Shown here piece after piece: positions 41,191 to 49,660 of a stretch of DNA of 60,181 nt. The stretch is from Nocardia paucivorans NBRC 100373 (lineage in GTDB: Bacteria > Actinomycetota > Actinomycetes > Mycobacteriales > Mycobacteriaceae), in assembly GCF_000308675.1 (NCBI RefSeq), contig NZ_BAGE01000125.1, forward strand, positions 1 through 60,181, given 5' to 3'. Position 1 is the stretch's first letter, and the number at the start of each line of letters is the position of its first letter. The notes under the pieces are model-generated. The model was given only the letters and a program-made list of their open reading frames with translations. It had not been told where the DNA came from and did no database searches. A program made the position numbers and the translations under genes.

Positions 41191-41432
41191 GCCGGATAGT
41201 CAACACCATTACCGGGATGAGCGGGGAGTAAAAGGAAGAGGGGTGAACGTCCGGGTCGGCCCCGCGGCCCCGGATATGAAGTGGTGGGAAATCCGGCGAC
41301 AGCGCGGATACATCCAGGAGTTCGCCACCGGTGTCGCCGCCCAACCGTGTCGGTGGTTCTCGAGGGGACGAGTGGGCCTTCGCCGCAGGTGAGTCGCGGT
41401 GGGATACCGGTGCGGAAGGTCAGGTCGCTATG

Positions 41433-42299
41433 TCAGCCGTGATCGGGGAGGGCGAGGTCGGTGTTCTCACGGTCGCGGTATTTCGTCGCGGCCGGCGACC
41501 CGAGGAGTTTCAGGGCGTGGTCACCGGCTGATCCGGGTTCGGCCTGATAGATCACCAGTTGCTGTCCCGGTTTGTCCCGCACATCGAACGTCTGGAAGGT
41601 CAGGTCGAGCGGGCCCACGTCGGGGTGGGTGAGCTTTTTGGTCTCCACCGTCTTACCGCGCACATGACCTTGTTCCCAGTACCGGTGGAAAGTCGGGTTC
41701 GCCGCCGAGACCTCGTCCACCAACCGGGTTACCCGGGCGGCATCGGGGGCATGTCCCACCGCCAGGCGCAGGGACGCGACCGTGGACCGGGCCGCGCGGT
41801 CCCAATCGGTGAAGAATTCCGGGCCCGCGGGATCGGTGAACACCATGTGCACGAGATTGTCCGCGTCGGTGAAGGGGGAGAACAGGGCCGCGGCCAGACG
41901 GTTGGTGGCCAGGATGTCCAGCGTCCGATTCAGCACGAACGCCGGCGTCGAGGCGAAAGTGTTCATCAGTTGCAGAAGCACCGGGCTCACCGACCCCTGG
42001 CCACCGCCTCCCCGTGCCGTCGGCACCAGCCGGGCCAACCGGTACAGGTGCATCTCCTGGTCGGCGTCGAGCCCGAGCACACGGGAGAGGGCATCGATCA
42101 CCTGGACCGACGGGTTGCGTTCGCGGCCCTGCTCCAAACGCGTGTAGTAGTCGGCGCTGAGCCCGGCGAGGAACGCGACCTCCTCACGTCGCAACCCCGC
42201 CACTTTGCGAACGCCGTAGGTCCGGACCCCGGCGTTCTCGGGCGAGACCTGCGCGCGACGCGACCGGAGGAACTGTCCGAGCTCATTGGACGACGGCAT
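41433..42299 (-). CDS. XRE-type regulator of the MmyB/PAS-like class
   Basis: 288 aa from ATG 42299. The helix-turn-helix is at residues ~5-70 (ELGQFLRSRRAQVSPEN… AGLRREEVAFLAGLSADYYTRLEQG), and the C-terminal MmyB-like ligand-binding domain (residues ~105-270: ATPAFVLNRTLDILATNRLAAALF…) is intact. This class regulates oxidoreductase genes next to it, which matches the divergent Atu4866/SDR pair. The long in-frame extension to 42491 is not needed. Confidence 0.88.
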   Translation of the reverse strand: MPSSNELGQFLRSRRAQVSPENAGVRTYGVRKVAGLRREEVAFLAGLSADYYTRLEQGRERNPSVQVIDALSRVLGLDADQEMHLYRLARLVPTARGGGGQGSVSPVLLQLMNTFASTPAFVLNRTLDILATNRLAAALFSPFTDADNLVHMVFTDPAGPEFFTDWDRAARSTVASLRLAVGHAPDAARVTRLVDEVSAANPTFHRYWEQGHVRGKTVETKKLTHPDVGPLDLTFQTFDVRDKPGQQLVIYQAEPGSAGDHALKLLGSPAATKYRDRENTDLALPDHG

Positions 42300-42493
42300 A
42301 CATCGAGCGTAGTTCCGGACCCGGGCCCGTAGGGGTGCGATACATCCACCCGACCCTGGCGTCACCACCGTTTTCCGCTGCCTGGGTGTGCGGCACCCAG
42401 GTGGGACGCGTCCTGTTCGCCCGGCCGGGAGCCGGACAGACTCGGATCGTGCATTCACACGAGGAAAGCGATACCGATCGGCCGAGGACAACC

Positions 42494-42742
42494 GTGGGCA
42501 CAGCGGATGTCGTCGGTGTGTGGGTGACCGGTGACGGGTACATCCGACAGGAATTACGCGCGGACGGTCGCTACGACGAGGCCAGGGACGCGCGCCGCAG
42601 CGCCCACACCGGCAGTTGCACGGTGACGGGAAAACACCCCGACCATGTCGACGACCTCGGCTTCACCGCCACCGGAGATATCCGCGACGGCGTGCTCCAC
42701 CACGAGCACCTCGTCCTGTACCGAGAGGACCGAGCATCATGA
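42494..42742 (+). CDS. Atu4866-domain protein
   Basis: 82 aa from GTG 42494, with GAGGA seven bases upstream. A GTG at 42449 and an ORF start at 42335 would give longer proteins but lack ribosome sites. The motif DVVGVWVTGDGYIRQELRADGRYDEARDAR, plus GFTATGDIRDGVLHHEHLVLYRED, is the full Atu4866 domain, a small lipocalin-like β fold. The TGA overlaps the ATG of the SDR gene, so it works with that enzyme, possibly as a substrate-binding or accessory protein. Confidence 0.75.
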   Translation: MGTADVVGVWVTGDGYIRQELRADGRYDEARDARRSAHTGSCTVTGKHPDHVDDLGFTATGDIRDGVLHHEHLVLYREDRAS

Positions 42743-43470
42743 CCCGGACCAAAACAGTGCTGATCACCGGGGCGAGCAGCGGTATCGGCGAAGCCACCGC
42801 CCGGAAGTTGGCCGCCGAGGGACACCGGGTGTTCTTCGGCGCGCGCCGCACCGACCGCCTCCGGCGTTTGGCCGAGGAGATCACCGCCTCGGATGGAGAG
42901 GCGGACTTCCACCGCGTCGATGTCACCGACCTCGACGACGTTCGAGCCTTCACCGCCACTGCACGCGAGCGTTTCGGGCACATCGATGTGGTGGTCAACA
43001 ATGCGGGTGTCATGCCCTTGTCGCCGCTCGAGGCATTGAAGGTCGACGAGTGGAACCGCATGCTCGACGTCAATGTCCGCGGCGTCCTCCACGGAATCGC
43101 CGCCGCGCTGCCGATCATGCGAGCCCAGGGGAGTGGACATTTCGTCAATATCGCTTCGGTCGGTGCCTACGAGGTGGTTCCGACCGCGGCGGTCTACTGC
43201 GCCACGAAGTTCGCCGTCCGGGCGATCTCGGAGGGGCTGCGGCAGGAATCGACGGGCGATATCCGGGTGACGACGATATCGCCCGGAGTCACGGAATCCG
43301 AACTGGCGGAATCCATCTCGGATCCAACAGCCCGCGAGGAAATGAAAGCCTACCGATCCGTGGCGATTCCGGCCTCCGCCATCGCCGACGCCATCGCTTT
43401 CGCGATCGGTCAACCGGCGGAAGTGGACGTGAACGAAATCATCGTCCGTCCGGCGGCCAGTGCACAGTAG
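42739..43470 (+). CDS. Short-chain dehydrogenase/reductase
   Basis: 243 aa. TGASSGIGEATAR (residues ~9-21) is the nucleotide-binding TGxxxGxG motif, NNAGV is at ~residue 86, and the catalytic Ser/Tyr/Lys are in NIASVGAYEV and VYCATKFAVRA (Y-x-x-x-K). The R-rich FFGARRTDRL after strand 2 suggests NADP preference. ATG 42739 overlaps the upstream stop codon. The substrate is unknown. It is likely regulated by the MmyB-like XRE protein at 41433. Confidence 0.92.
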   Translation: MTRTKTVLITGASSGIGEATARKLAAEGHRVFFGARRTDRLRRLAEEITASDGEADFHRVDVTDLDDVRAFTATARERFGHIDVVVNNAGVMPLSPLEALKVDEWNRMLDVNVRGVLHGIAAALPIMRAQGSGHFVNIASVGAYEVVPTAAVYCATKFAVRAISEGLRQESTGDIRVTTISPGVTESELAESISDPTAREEMKAYRSVAIPASAIADAIAFAIGQPAEVDVNEIIVRPAASAQ

Positions 43471-43698
43471 CCGATGGCTGCGTCGGTGAATCGTGACGTC
43501 ATCGATCGGCGAATCCCGATGGCGTCTCGGCCGAGCGAGACACCGTAGCGGTGCCGATCGAGAGACCACATCGGTGTGAACCTCCGGCACGGTCGTGCCC
43601 GCCATCCGACCGAGGACGTCTCGGTCATGCGCTGTGCGACATGATGGGCGTTTCACCGCCGACCGGAGCGTGTGCCGTTGTCGGGACGACCGCGGGAA

Positions 43699-46600
43699 TC
43701 ACATGGGCGGTGGCTCGATATCGCAAACGCCGCGAATACGCTCCTTCGCGGCTCGATAGTCGGGATGTCCGGTGCCGAGGGTTTCGGCGTACCGGTCGAG
43801 GGCGTCCTGCTCGAGGGCGTCGGCCTCCTCGATTCGGCCCAGTGCCCGCAGGTCGAGACCGAGGTTGATCGCGCTCTGCAGGGTGTAGGGGTGGTCCGCG
43901 CCGCGAACCCGACGGTTGCGGGACAGCACCTGGGCGCCGAGCTCCGCCGCTTCGGCCACCCGACCCGATCCGGCCAGGTCCGAGGCGACACCGGTGTGGG
44001 CGGTGAGGGTGTACGGATGGTTCTCGCCGAGGCGGTCGGTGAGGATTTCGACGGCCTCCCGGTCGAGGGACAGGGCATCCTCGTATCGGTCGGCGAGTCG
44101 CAGCGCCGCCGCGTAGTTGACCGCGCATGCGGCCGTATACGGGTGGGTGGGGTGGTGGTTGGCGTATCGGCGGTGCGCTTCGGCGGCGAATTCGAGGGCT
44201 CGTTCCGTATCGCCGGTCACCCGATAATCGTTGGCCGTGTTCGTGCGCGCGGCCACGGTTTCCGGATGGTCGAGACCGTACACCTTCTCGTGGTCGAGGA
44301 GGCTTTCGTATTGCAGCCGTAGCGCCTCGTCGTAACGGCCGGCCTTGCGGTAGGAGACCGCCAGATTCTTTCGTGCCCGCAGGACGTTCTGTTGGAGCGG
44401 GCTGTCGAACATATCGCTGAAATCGGCCAGCACCCGTTCCTGCAGGGCCACCGACACCTCGTAATTGCCGAGTTCCCGGTGATTGCGGGCCACATTGTTC
44501 ACGCAGTGCAACCGCAGAATGGGGTCGACGGACAGCGCCGGATCGTTCTGGAAACGCTGGTAATTGGTGGCGTCGAGGGTCATGGCCTCGGTGAATCGGC
44601 CCATGACCCGGTAGGCCACCGCCAGATTGTGGGCGGCGCGCACGGTTTCGAGGGAAGCCTCGCCCAGGCATTCGCGCGCCCACCCGTGCGATCGTTCGCT
44701 GATGGCGACCGAGCCGGTCCAGTCGCCGGCCATGCGCATACACGCGGCGAGCAGGTCGGCCGCCCAGACGTATTCCTCCGGATCGCTGTCGCGACGGTCC
44801 GCGACACCGGACAGGGCCGCCGCGGCGGCCTCGTGGGCGCGTTCCCATTCCCCCCGCTGCCACAGCACATTGCCGGTCACGATGCGTATGCGCACCACAC
44901 CGATATGGGTGTCGCCCAGTCGCTGCGACCACAGCCGCGCCGCCCGCTGTCCCAGGCTCGCGGCGGCGGTCAACTCACCCTGTACCCGCAGCGATTTGAT
45001 GAGGTGACGGACCAGTTCCGGCAGATGCGCGCACGGGTCGTCCGGATCCGACACCCGGGGGCAGTTCAGCGCGTCGGTGTGTTCCACCTGCTGCCACAGC
45101 CACAGGTAGCGGTTCCACATCGCCGGTAGATCGGTGTCGTTCGGGTCGGCGTCGCAGAGCAGCCGATGCGCGATGTGTCGGTTCGCCTCGGAGACGTCCC
45201 GGGGCAGGAAGTCGTGGATACCGTGCCAGGGCACCAGATGGACCTTCAGCGCCGTGCCGTTTTCGACGAGCGGATCGGCGCACACCTGTGCCACCGAATC
45301 GCGGGTGACCAGGTCGACGATGTTCTTGCGGCGGTGGTCGTTGGCCAGTGCCTCGGCCAGCGGAGCCGGCAGCCGGGTCGCCGCGGGGCGGTCGGTATCG
45401 GCCAGTTGGGAGGTCAACAGCTCCAAGGAGACCGGCTGATCGGGGGCGAAAGCGGTCAGCAGGCGCAGCAACCGACCGGCGGCCCACCCGTCCGAGCCGA
45501 TCGGCTCGTCGACGAACGGACGCAGCGAATCGCCCACGATCGACGCGGCCCGCTTGTAGGACTCGTCCCGCAGCGAGGCGAACGGTTCGGCTCGAACCTG
45601 CTCCAACAGCGCTTCGTCCAGCGGGGTACCGCGGGAACCCCGGCGGGCCAGTGCGCTGAGCAGGACGGGGCTGCCGTCGACCGCGAGGCTGAACCGTCGG
45701 GCCAGGTCCTCGTCGATATCGCTGTGCCGGCGCAGGAAATCGCTGCCCTCGGCCGCGGTGAACAGCGGCACCGGAATCGCATGCGGAAAATCCCAGTCGG
45801 TGGTCTTCGAGGTCAGCAGGATATGGCCGGAACCGTCCCAGGGAGCGATCTCCGACAGCAACGCCGGACGACTCGGCAGCAGCATCCCCTCCGGGACCGA
45901 CCGGTGATGGTCGGGGACCACATTGTCGTAGACGAGCAGATAGCGACGTGTGGTGGCGCGCAGCGCGGCCACCACATCACGGTGCCGGGTGGCGCGCGGC
46001 AACGAGTCGGGCAGACCCAAAGGTTGTGCCAGGCGGCCCAGTTCGGTGCGCATCATGGCATCGTTATCGCCCGATATCCAGGCGATGATGTCGTATTGGG
46101 AGCGGAAACGGTGGATGTAGGCGGCGGCGATGGAGGTTTTGCCGCAGCCGGGTTCACCGGTCAACACCACCGCACCGGAGATGTCCAGCCGGTCCCGCAG
46201 CGCCTCGAGTTCCCGCTCCCGGCCGTAGAACCAATTCGGCTGGTGTTGCGGCACGCTCGTCGACCGGTAGTCGACGAACATCTGCTGGTTCGGATACCGC
46301 ACCCGCATGTGGCCCGCCTGCCCGAGGGTCGCCCGCGGCACGGTCGGGTCGGTGCGGCCGAGGGCGCGTCGGATCCGGGCTCGGGCCTGCTTCTCGTCGG
46401 GTAGCAGCCGCAGATCGGCGGCCGGGATGGCGTGGGTGGCCGGGGGTACCTCGGCGGACGCGACGATCACCGCGAGCAGGCCGCGCGGGTCGGCGGCGTA
46501 ACCCGCCCAGTCGTCCGGGGAGAAATCGATATCGCGCACGAAATCGTCGCTGATCACGAGGATGAGCGTGCCGAACTCGGGTCGGGTGGGGAGGCCGGCG

Positions 46601-46758
46601 CCCGCCTCGATCCGGTGTAGTCGGAACTCGAGGCCGGATTCGGTGCCGAGCTGCTGTAACCACAATGCCCACACCGTGTCCGCGGAGGTGTACGCGACGA
46701 CGATCGAACCGGGCGGAGCCGGTTGCGCGGACATCGGCACCACGTTCGCCACTCCCAT
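43699..46758 (-). CDS. FxsT-like protein: TIR-like, NB-ARC/STAND ATPase and TPR repeats
   Basis: 1019 aa from ATG 46758 (a GTG 3 bases earlier and an ATG 24 bases later are alternatives). The N-terminal ~130 residues look TIR-like (SIVVAYTSADTVWALWLQQL). An NB-ARC-type P-loop (VVLTGEPGCGKTSIAAAY, ~residue 200) follows with downstream IAWISGDNDA. About ten tetratricopeptide repeats fill residues ~600-1000 (recurring RYDEALRLQYESL…DHPETVAART). This is the design of the FxSxx-COOH-system TPR protein, and of STAND NTPases that sense a signal. It is last gene of the operon; its start overlaps the HExxH gene stop. Confidence 0.88.
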   Translation of the reverse strand: MGVANVVPMSAQPAPPGSIVVAYTSADTVWALWLQQLGTESGLEFRLHRIEAGAGLPTRPEFGTLILVISDDFVRDIDFSPDDWAGYAADPRGLLAVIVASAEVPPATHAIPAADLRLLPDEKQARARIRRALGRTDPTVPRATLGQAGHMRVRYPNQQMFVDYRSTSVPQHQPNWFYGRERELEALRDRLDISGAVVLTGEPGCGKTSIAAAYIHRFRSQYDIIAWISGDNDAMMRTELGRLAQPLGLPDSLPRATRHRDVVAALRATTRRYLLVYDNVVPDHHRSVPEGMLLPSRPALLSEIAPWDGSGHILLTSKTTDWDFPHAIPVPLFTAAEGSDFLRRHSDIDEDLARRFSLAVDGSPVLLSALARRGSRGTPLDEALLEQVRAEPFASLRDESYKRAASIVGDSLRPFVDEPIGSDGWAAGRLLRLLTAFAPDQPVSLELLTSQLADTDRPAATRLPAPLAEALANDHRRKNIVDLVTRDSVAQVCADPLVENGTALKVHLVPWHGIHDFLPRDVSEANRHIAHRLLCDADPNDTDLPAMWNRYLWLWQQVEHTDALNCPRVSDPDDPCAHLPELVRHLIKSLRVQGELTAAASLGQRAARLWSQRLGDTHIGVVRIRIVTGNVLWQRGEWERAHEAAAAALSGVADRRDSDPEEYVWAADLLAACMRMAGDWTGSVAISERSHGWARECLGEASLETVRAAHNLAVAYRVMGRFTEAMTLDATNYQRFQNDPALSVDPILRLHCVNNVARNHRELGNYEVSVALQERVLADFSDMFDSPLQQNVLRARKNLAVSYRKAGRYDEALRLQYESLLDHEKVYGLDHPETVAARTNTANDYRVTGDTERALEFAAEAHRRYANHHPTHPYTAACAVNYAAALRLADRYEDALSLDREAVEILTDRLGENHPYTLTAHTGVASDLAGSGRVAEAAELGAQVLSRNRRVRGADHPYTLQSAINLGLDLRALGRIEEADALEQDALDRYAETLGTGHPDYRAAKERIRGVCDIEPPPM

Positions 46759-48056
46759 CACACTGTCGATCCGGCCGTTGTGCCGGTGTCCTCGGCCGCG
46801 GCGGCATGCCGCATCACCGTCACGAATCGGCGACCACTCGGGGTCAGCCGATCCGAGTCGAGCAGAGTCTCACATCCGATACGCACATCCTGCTCCACCG
46901 CAGCCGCGTCGGGGATCGAAACACCGTCCGGGGTGTCGGCCACTCGCCGCAGGAACCGGGCCACGGCCAGATGCGCGTATGCGCCGTGTAGAACGGCGCC
47001 GGCGGTCCGGGGTTCGCGCCGCCACGGAGACGGCATATCGGCCGGGCCGTTCTCGGTGATGAGCGGTAGAAGTTCCATCAGCACGGCCAGTTTCGAATGC
47101 TGGAACTCGTGCAACAAACCGGTGGCCAGCGTCACCGGATCGTCCGGGCGAATCATGGCGGCGGCGCCGAACGAATCCACCAGGGTGGAGGTGAGGAACC
47201 CGCCCGGTTCCCGGCCGCGCGGCAGCAGAGCGCGCATGCCCTGGACCAGCGGCGCGGCGAGTTCGGGCACGGCATCGGCCAGCAGCGGCACCGCCGCCGC
47301 GAACAGCTGCTGCCAGCGATGGAATTCGGTGTCGTCGTGGGGAAGTCGACCATCGGGGGCCTCCGGCCAGGCCGAAGGTGTGGGGGGTAGGTCGTCGAAT
47401 TCGACCTCGGCCGTACCGATCGGGGACGCGGCGGTCAACCGACGTAGCGGCGTCCAGTGATATCCGGTCGGTTGTGGCGGCTCGGCACCGTGATAGCGCA
47501 CCGAAATCCGTTCGGCGACAGGGCCGGTCCAGCAGCCCAGTCCGGGCAGCACCACCGTGTCACCGATCTGTGGAAGTTCCAGATCGAACTCGATACCGGT
47601 CCGGAGGGCGGCCACGGCCGCGAACGACGCCAGATGCGCCGAGAGCGCGTTCGGATCGCCGTCCGGCGATTCCGTGGCGGTTTCGGCCGCGCATACCGCC
47701 ACCCACGCGCCGAAACGGTGGTGGTGCAGGATATCGCGCACCACATCCGGGCGGCGGCGCTGGACCCGCACCAGAACCTCGTACCCCGGCGGAACCATCC
47801 GGGCCGATGTGTCGGAACGGCCACGCAGCAGGGCCGATAGCGGTGTGGCGCGGTGGTTTCGGGAATCGCGCGTGGAGTCGGGAGAACCGTTGCGCAGCAG
47901 CGCGGCGAGGAAGGCCATATTGCGGCTGGTTCGGGCGCGCTGCAACAGCGGCAGGGTGGCGGGGGTGTCCGTCAGCCGCGCCAGGGCGTCGAGTTCGGCA
48001 TCGGATACGGTCAGGACATCACGCGGTGCCGCAGCTGTTTTCGATATGCCGATCAC
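46758..48056 (-). CDS. HExxH-motif peptide-modification enzyme (FxSxx-COOH system)
   Basis: 432 aa from GTG 48056, overlapping the stop of the precursor gene. Around residue 316, TGLLHEFQHSKLAVLMELLPL contains H-E-F-Q-H, a zinc-binding motif. The overall pattern, including AYAHLAVARFLRRV and a conserved N-terminal half (VLTVSDAELDALARL), is that of the HExxH putative RiPP modification domain usually fused to, or beside, the radical SAM enzyme FxsB. Here it is alone, and no radical SAM protein is coded in the window. It presumably acts on the 55-aa peptide just upstream. Confidence 0.82.
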   Translation of the reverse strand: MIGISKTAAAPRDVLTVSDAELDALARLTDTPATLPLLQRARTSRNMAFLAALLRNGSPDSTRDSRNHRATPLSALLRGRSDTSARMVPPGYEVLVRVQRRRPDVVRDILHHHRFGAWVAVCAAETATESPDGDPNALSAHLASFAAVAALRTGIEFDLELPQIGDTVVLPGLGCWTGPVAERISVRYHGAEPPQPTGYHWTPLRRLTAASPIGTAEVEFDDLPPTPSAWPEAPDGRLPHDDTEFHRWQQLFAAAVPLLADAVPELAAPLVQGMRALLPRGREPGGFLTSTLVDSFGAAAMIRPDDPVTLATGLLHEFQHSKLAVLMELLPLITENGPADMPSPWRREPRTAGAVLHGAYAHLAVARFLRRVADTPDGVSIPDAAAVEQDVRIGCETLLDSDRLTPSGRRFVTVMRHAAAAEDTGTTAGSTV

Positions 48057-48220
48057 GCGCCCCCGCCCCCGTTGAAACCTGCCAGGATGATCCCGGCCGC
48101 GGCGCGGCGACGCAGCGCGGTGCGAAACGCGTCGAGCACATCGGGGTGATGGTTGTCGCGCAGCTCCTCGAGCGGCACATCGGTCAGATCCGGCATACCG
48201 CAGGCGGTTTCGGTTTCCAT
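48053..48220 (-). CDS. FxsA-like RiPP precursor peptide
   Basis: 55 aa from ATG 48220, with GGGAGGGG eight bases upstream, an excellent site. The leader-like part CGMPDLTDVPLEELRDN follows the DLTxVPLxxLR pattern of FxSxx-COOH precursors. The C-terminal core is AGIILAGFNGGGGA: the usual AGFxSxx end is replaced by AGFNG plus GGGA. It is in the same reading frame as the chloride-channel gene above it, with no stop codon in between. Its TGA overlaps the GTG of the HExxH gene. It may be cross-linked at the Phe/Asn region. Confidence 0.75.
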   Translation of the reverse strand: METETACGMPDLTDVPLEELRDNHHPDVLDAFRTALRRRAAAGIILAGFNGGGGA

Positions 48221-49660
48221 CGAGCACCCCTCCCTGGGCGGGCCGAGCCGGTCGCGACGAACCGGCCGGGGTCCGCCAACCGTTCGGTTCGACCACGCGG
48301 CAGCTGTTTTCAACATAACCGAAACAGTCGGGCGTGGGGGAACACGCGGATGCGCGGACACCATCTGACTGGGGAACAGGGTGATGTCACGAGTGACGAA
48401 GGCGGCGAGCAACACCGCCGCGACCATGCCGATCGGGGGTATCGGATATCCGGCCACCTCGACGGCGAGCACGATCGCGGCCAGTGGCGCGCGCACCGAC
48501 GCGCCGAGGCAGGCCGCAAGCCCGGTGAGGGTGAAAACCGCGACGGGGCCGGCGTCCACGCCGAAATCCGTTGCGAGCCGCCAACCGAACGTGCCCGCCG
48601 ACGCGCCGATGACCATGGCGGGACCGAACATTCCACCCACTCCGCCGGTATGCAGGGTGACAGCGGTGGACACGATCTTGACGAACGGCAACACCGCCAA
48701 CAGCCACAACGGCAGCGCCGCGGCCGAGGTCGGGGAAATACCCAGGGACACCACGCCGTAACCGGTTCCGAGCGTCATCGGCACCGCGATACCGACGGCC
48801 CCGATAACGGCACCGGACACGGCGGCGGTGAGCCACGGCCGTTTCCGCGCCGGTGCGAGCAGAACGCCGAGACGGTGGAAGATCCGGACATACAGGCGCG
48901 CCACCAATGCGCAGCCCACCCCCACCGCCACGAGCAGACCGGTGGTGAGCGGATTCCACGGGGAACCGAAACCGGTACTGCCGAACATGGGGTGGTAGCC
49001 GTACACGGCGACGTAGACGCCGAACGCGACCGGTGCGGTCGGCAGCGCGGCCGCCGATGCCGTCCAGCCGATACCGCGGCGGCGCAACAGTTCCCCGGCC
49101 AATATCACGCCACCCAGGGGTGCTTCGAACAACGCGCCCACCCCCGCCCCCATGGCGGCGACGACCACGAGACTCGCGTCCGCGGCGGACAATCCGAACC
49201 GGCGGGTGAGCGCGGCCCCCAAGGAGGCGCCCACCTGTACCACCGGTCCCTCGGTGCCACCCGAACCGCCGGCGCCCAGGGTCACCGCGGTGCCGGCCAG
49301 TTTGACGAGGGCGCCGCGGGCGGTGAGACCGGACAGCTCACGGGTATTGACCGCGTGAATGACCCCGTCGGTGCCGTTCACCGGCGGGCCGGCCGACCGT
49401 GAGATCGCCACGGTCACCATCATGCCTCCCGCCACCAGCAGCGGCAGCAGCAGTGCTCGGCGGTCGGGTAGCGCTTCGGCGGGGGCATACCACAGGCCGG
49501 ACGCGATCGGTTCGAGCCGCAGAATCGAACCCAGCAGAACCTCGGTGGTGAGATCGAGGGCGGCCCGCAGAGCCACGGCGCCGAGTCCGGCCGCCACACC
49601 CGCCGACAGTAGGGCGGCGCCGAGAACCCCCCACCGGCGTAGCGTGCTGTCCGATGCCAT
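48053..49660 (-). CDS. ClC-family chloride channel/transporter, frame open into the precursor peptide
   Basis: 535 codons from ATG 49660 (GTG 49663 possible). Residues ~1-440 form a ClC protein with the signatures GAGGSGGTEGPVVQVGAS and HTGGVGGMFGPAMVIGASAG and about ten or more membrane segments. After the last helix (AAVLLAAFVTRDITLFPSQM, ~residue 440) a ~45-residue Pro/Arg-rich stretch runs on without a stop into the precursor peptide. Either the channel naturally ends as a fusion or the ribosome starts the peptide internally. The start overlaps the stop of the vWA-like gene. Transport of chloride is inferred from family knowledge. Confidence 0.75.
   Translation of the reverse strand: MASDSTLRRWGVLGAALLSAGVAAGLGAVALRAALDLTTEVLLGSILRLEPIASGLWYAPAEALPDRRALLLPLLVAGGMMVTVAISRSAGPPVNGTDGVIHAVNTRELSGLTARGALVKLAGTAVTLGAGGSGGTEGPVVQVGASLGAALTRRFGLSAADASLVVVAAMGAGVGALFEAPLGGVILAGELLRRRGIGWTASAAALPTAPVAFGVYVAVYGYHPMFGSTGFGSPWNPLTTGLLVAVGVGCALVARLYVRIFHRLGVLLAPARKRPWLTAAVSGAVIGAVGIAVPMTLGTGYGVVSLGISPTSAAALPLWLLAVLPFVKIVSTAVTLHTGGVGGMFGPAMVIGASAGTFGWRLATDFGVDAGPVAVFTLTGLAACLGASVRAPLAAIVLAVEVAGYPIPPIGMVAAVLLAAFVTRDITLFPSQMVSAHPRVPPRPTVSVMLKTAAAWSNRTVGGPRPVRRDRLGPPREGCSMETETACGMPDLTDVPLEELRDNHHPDVLDAFRTALRRRAAAGIILAGFNGGGGA

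Noticed and set aside
47378..49402. 674-aa open frame on the plus strand
   Set aside because: Antisense to the HExxH and ClC genes; Arg/Pro-rich without motifs.
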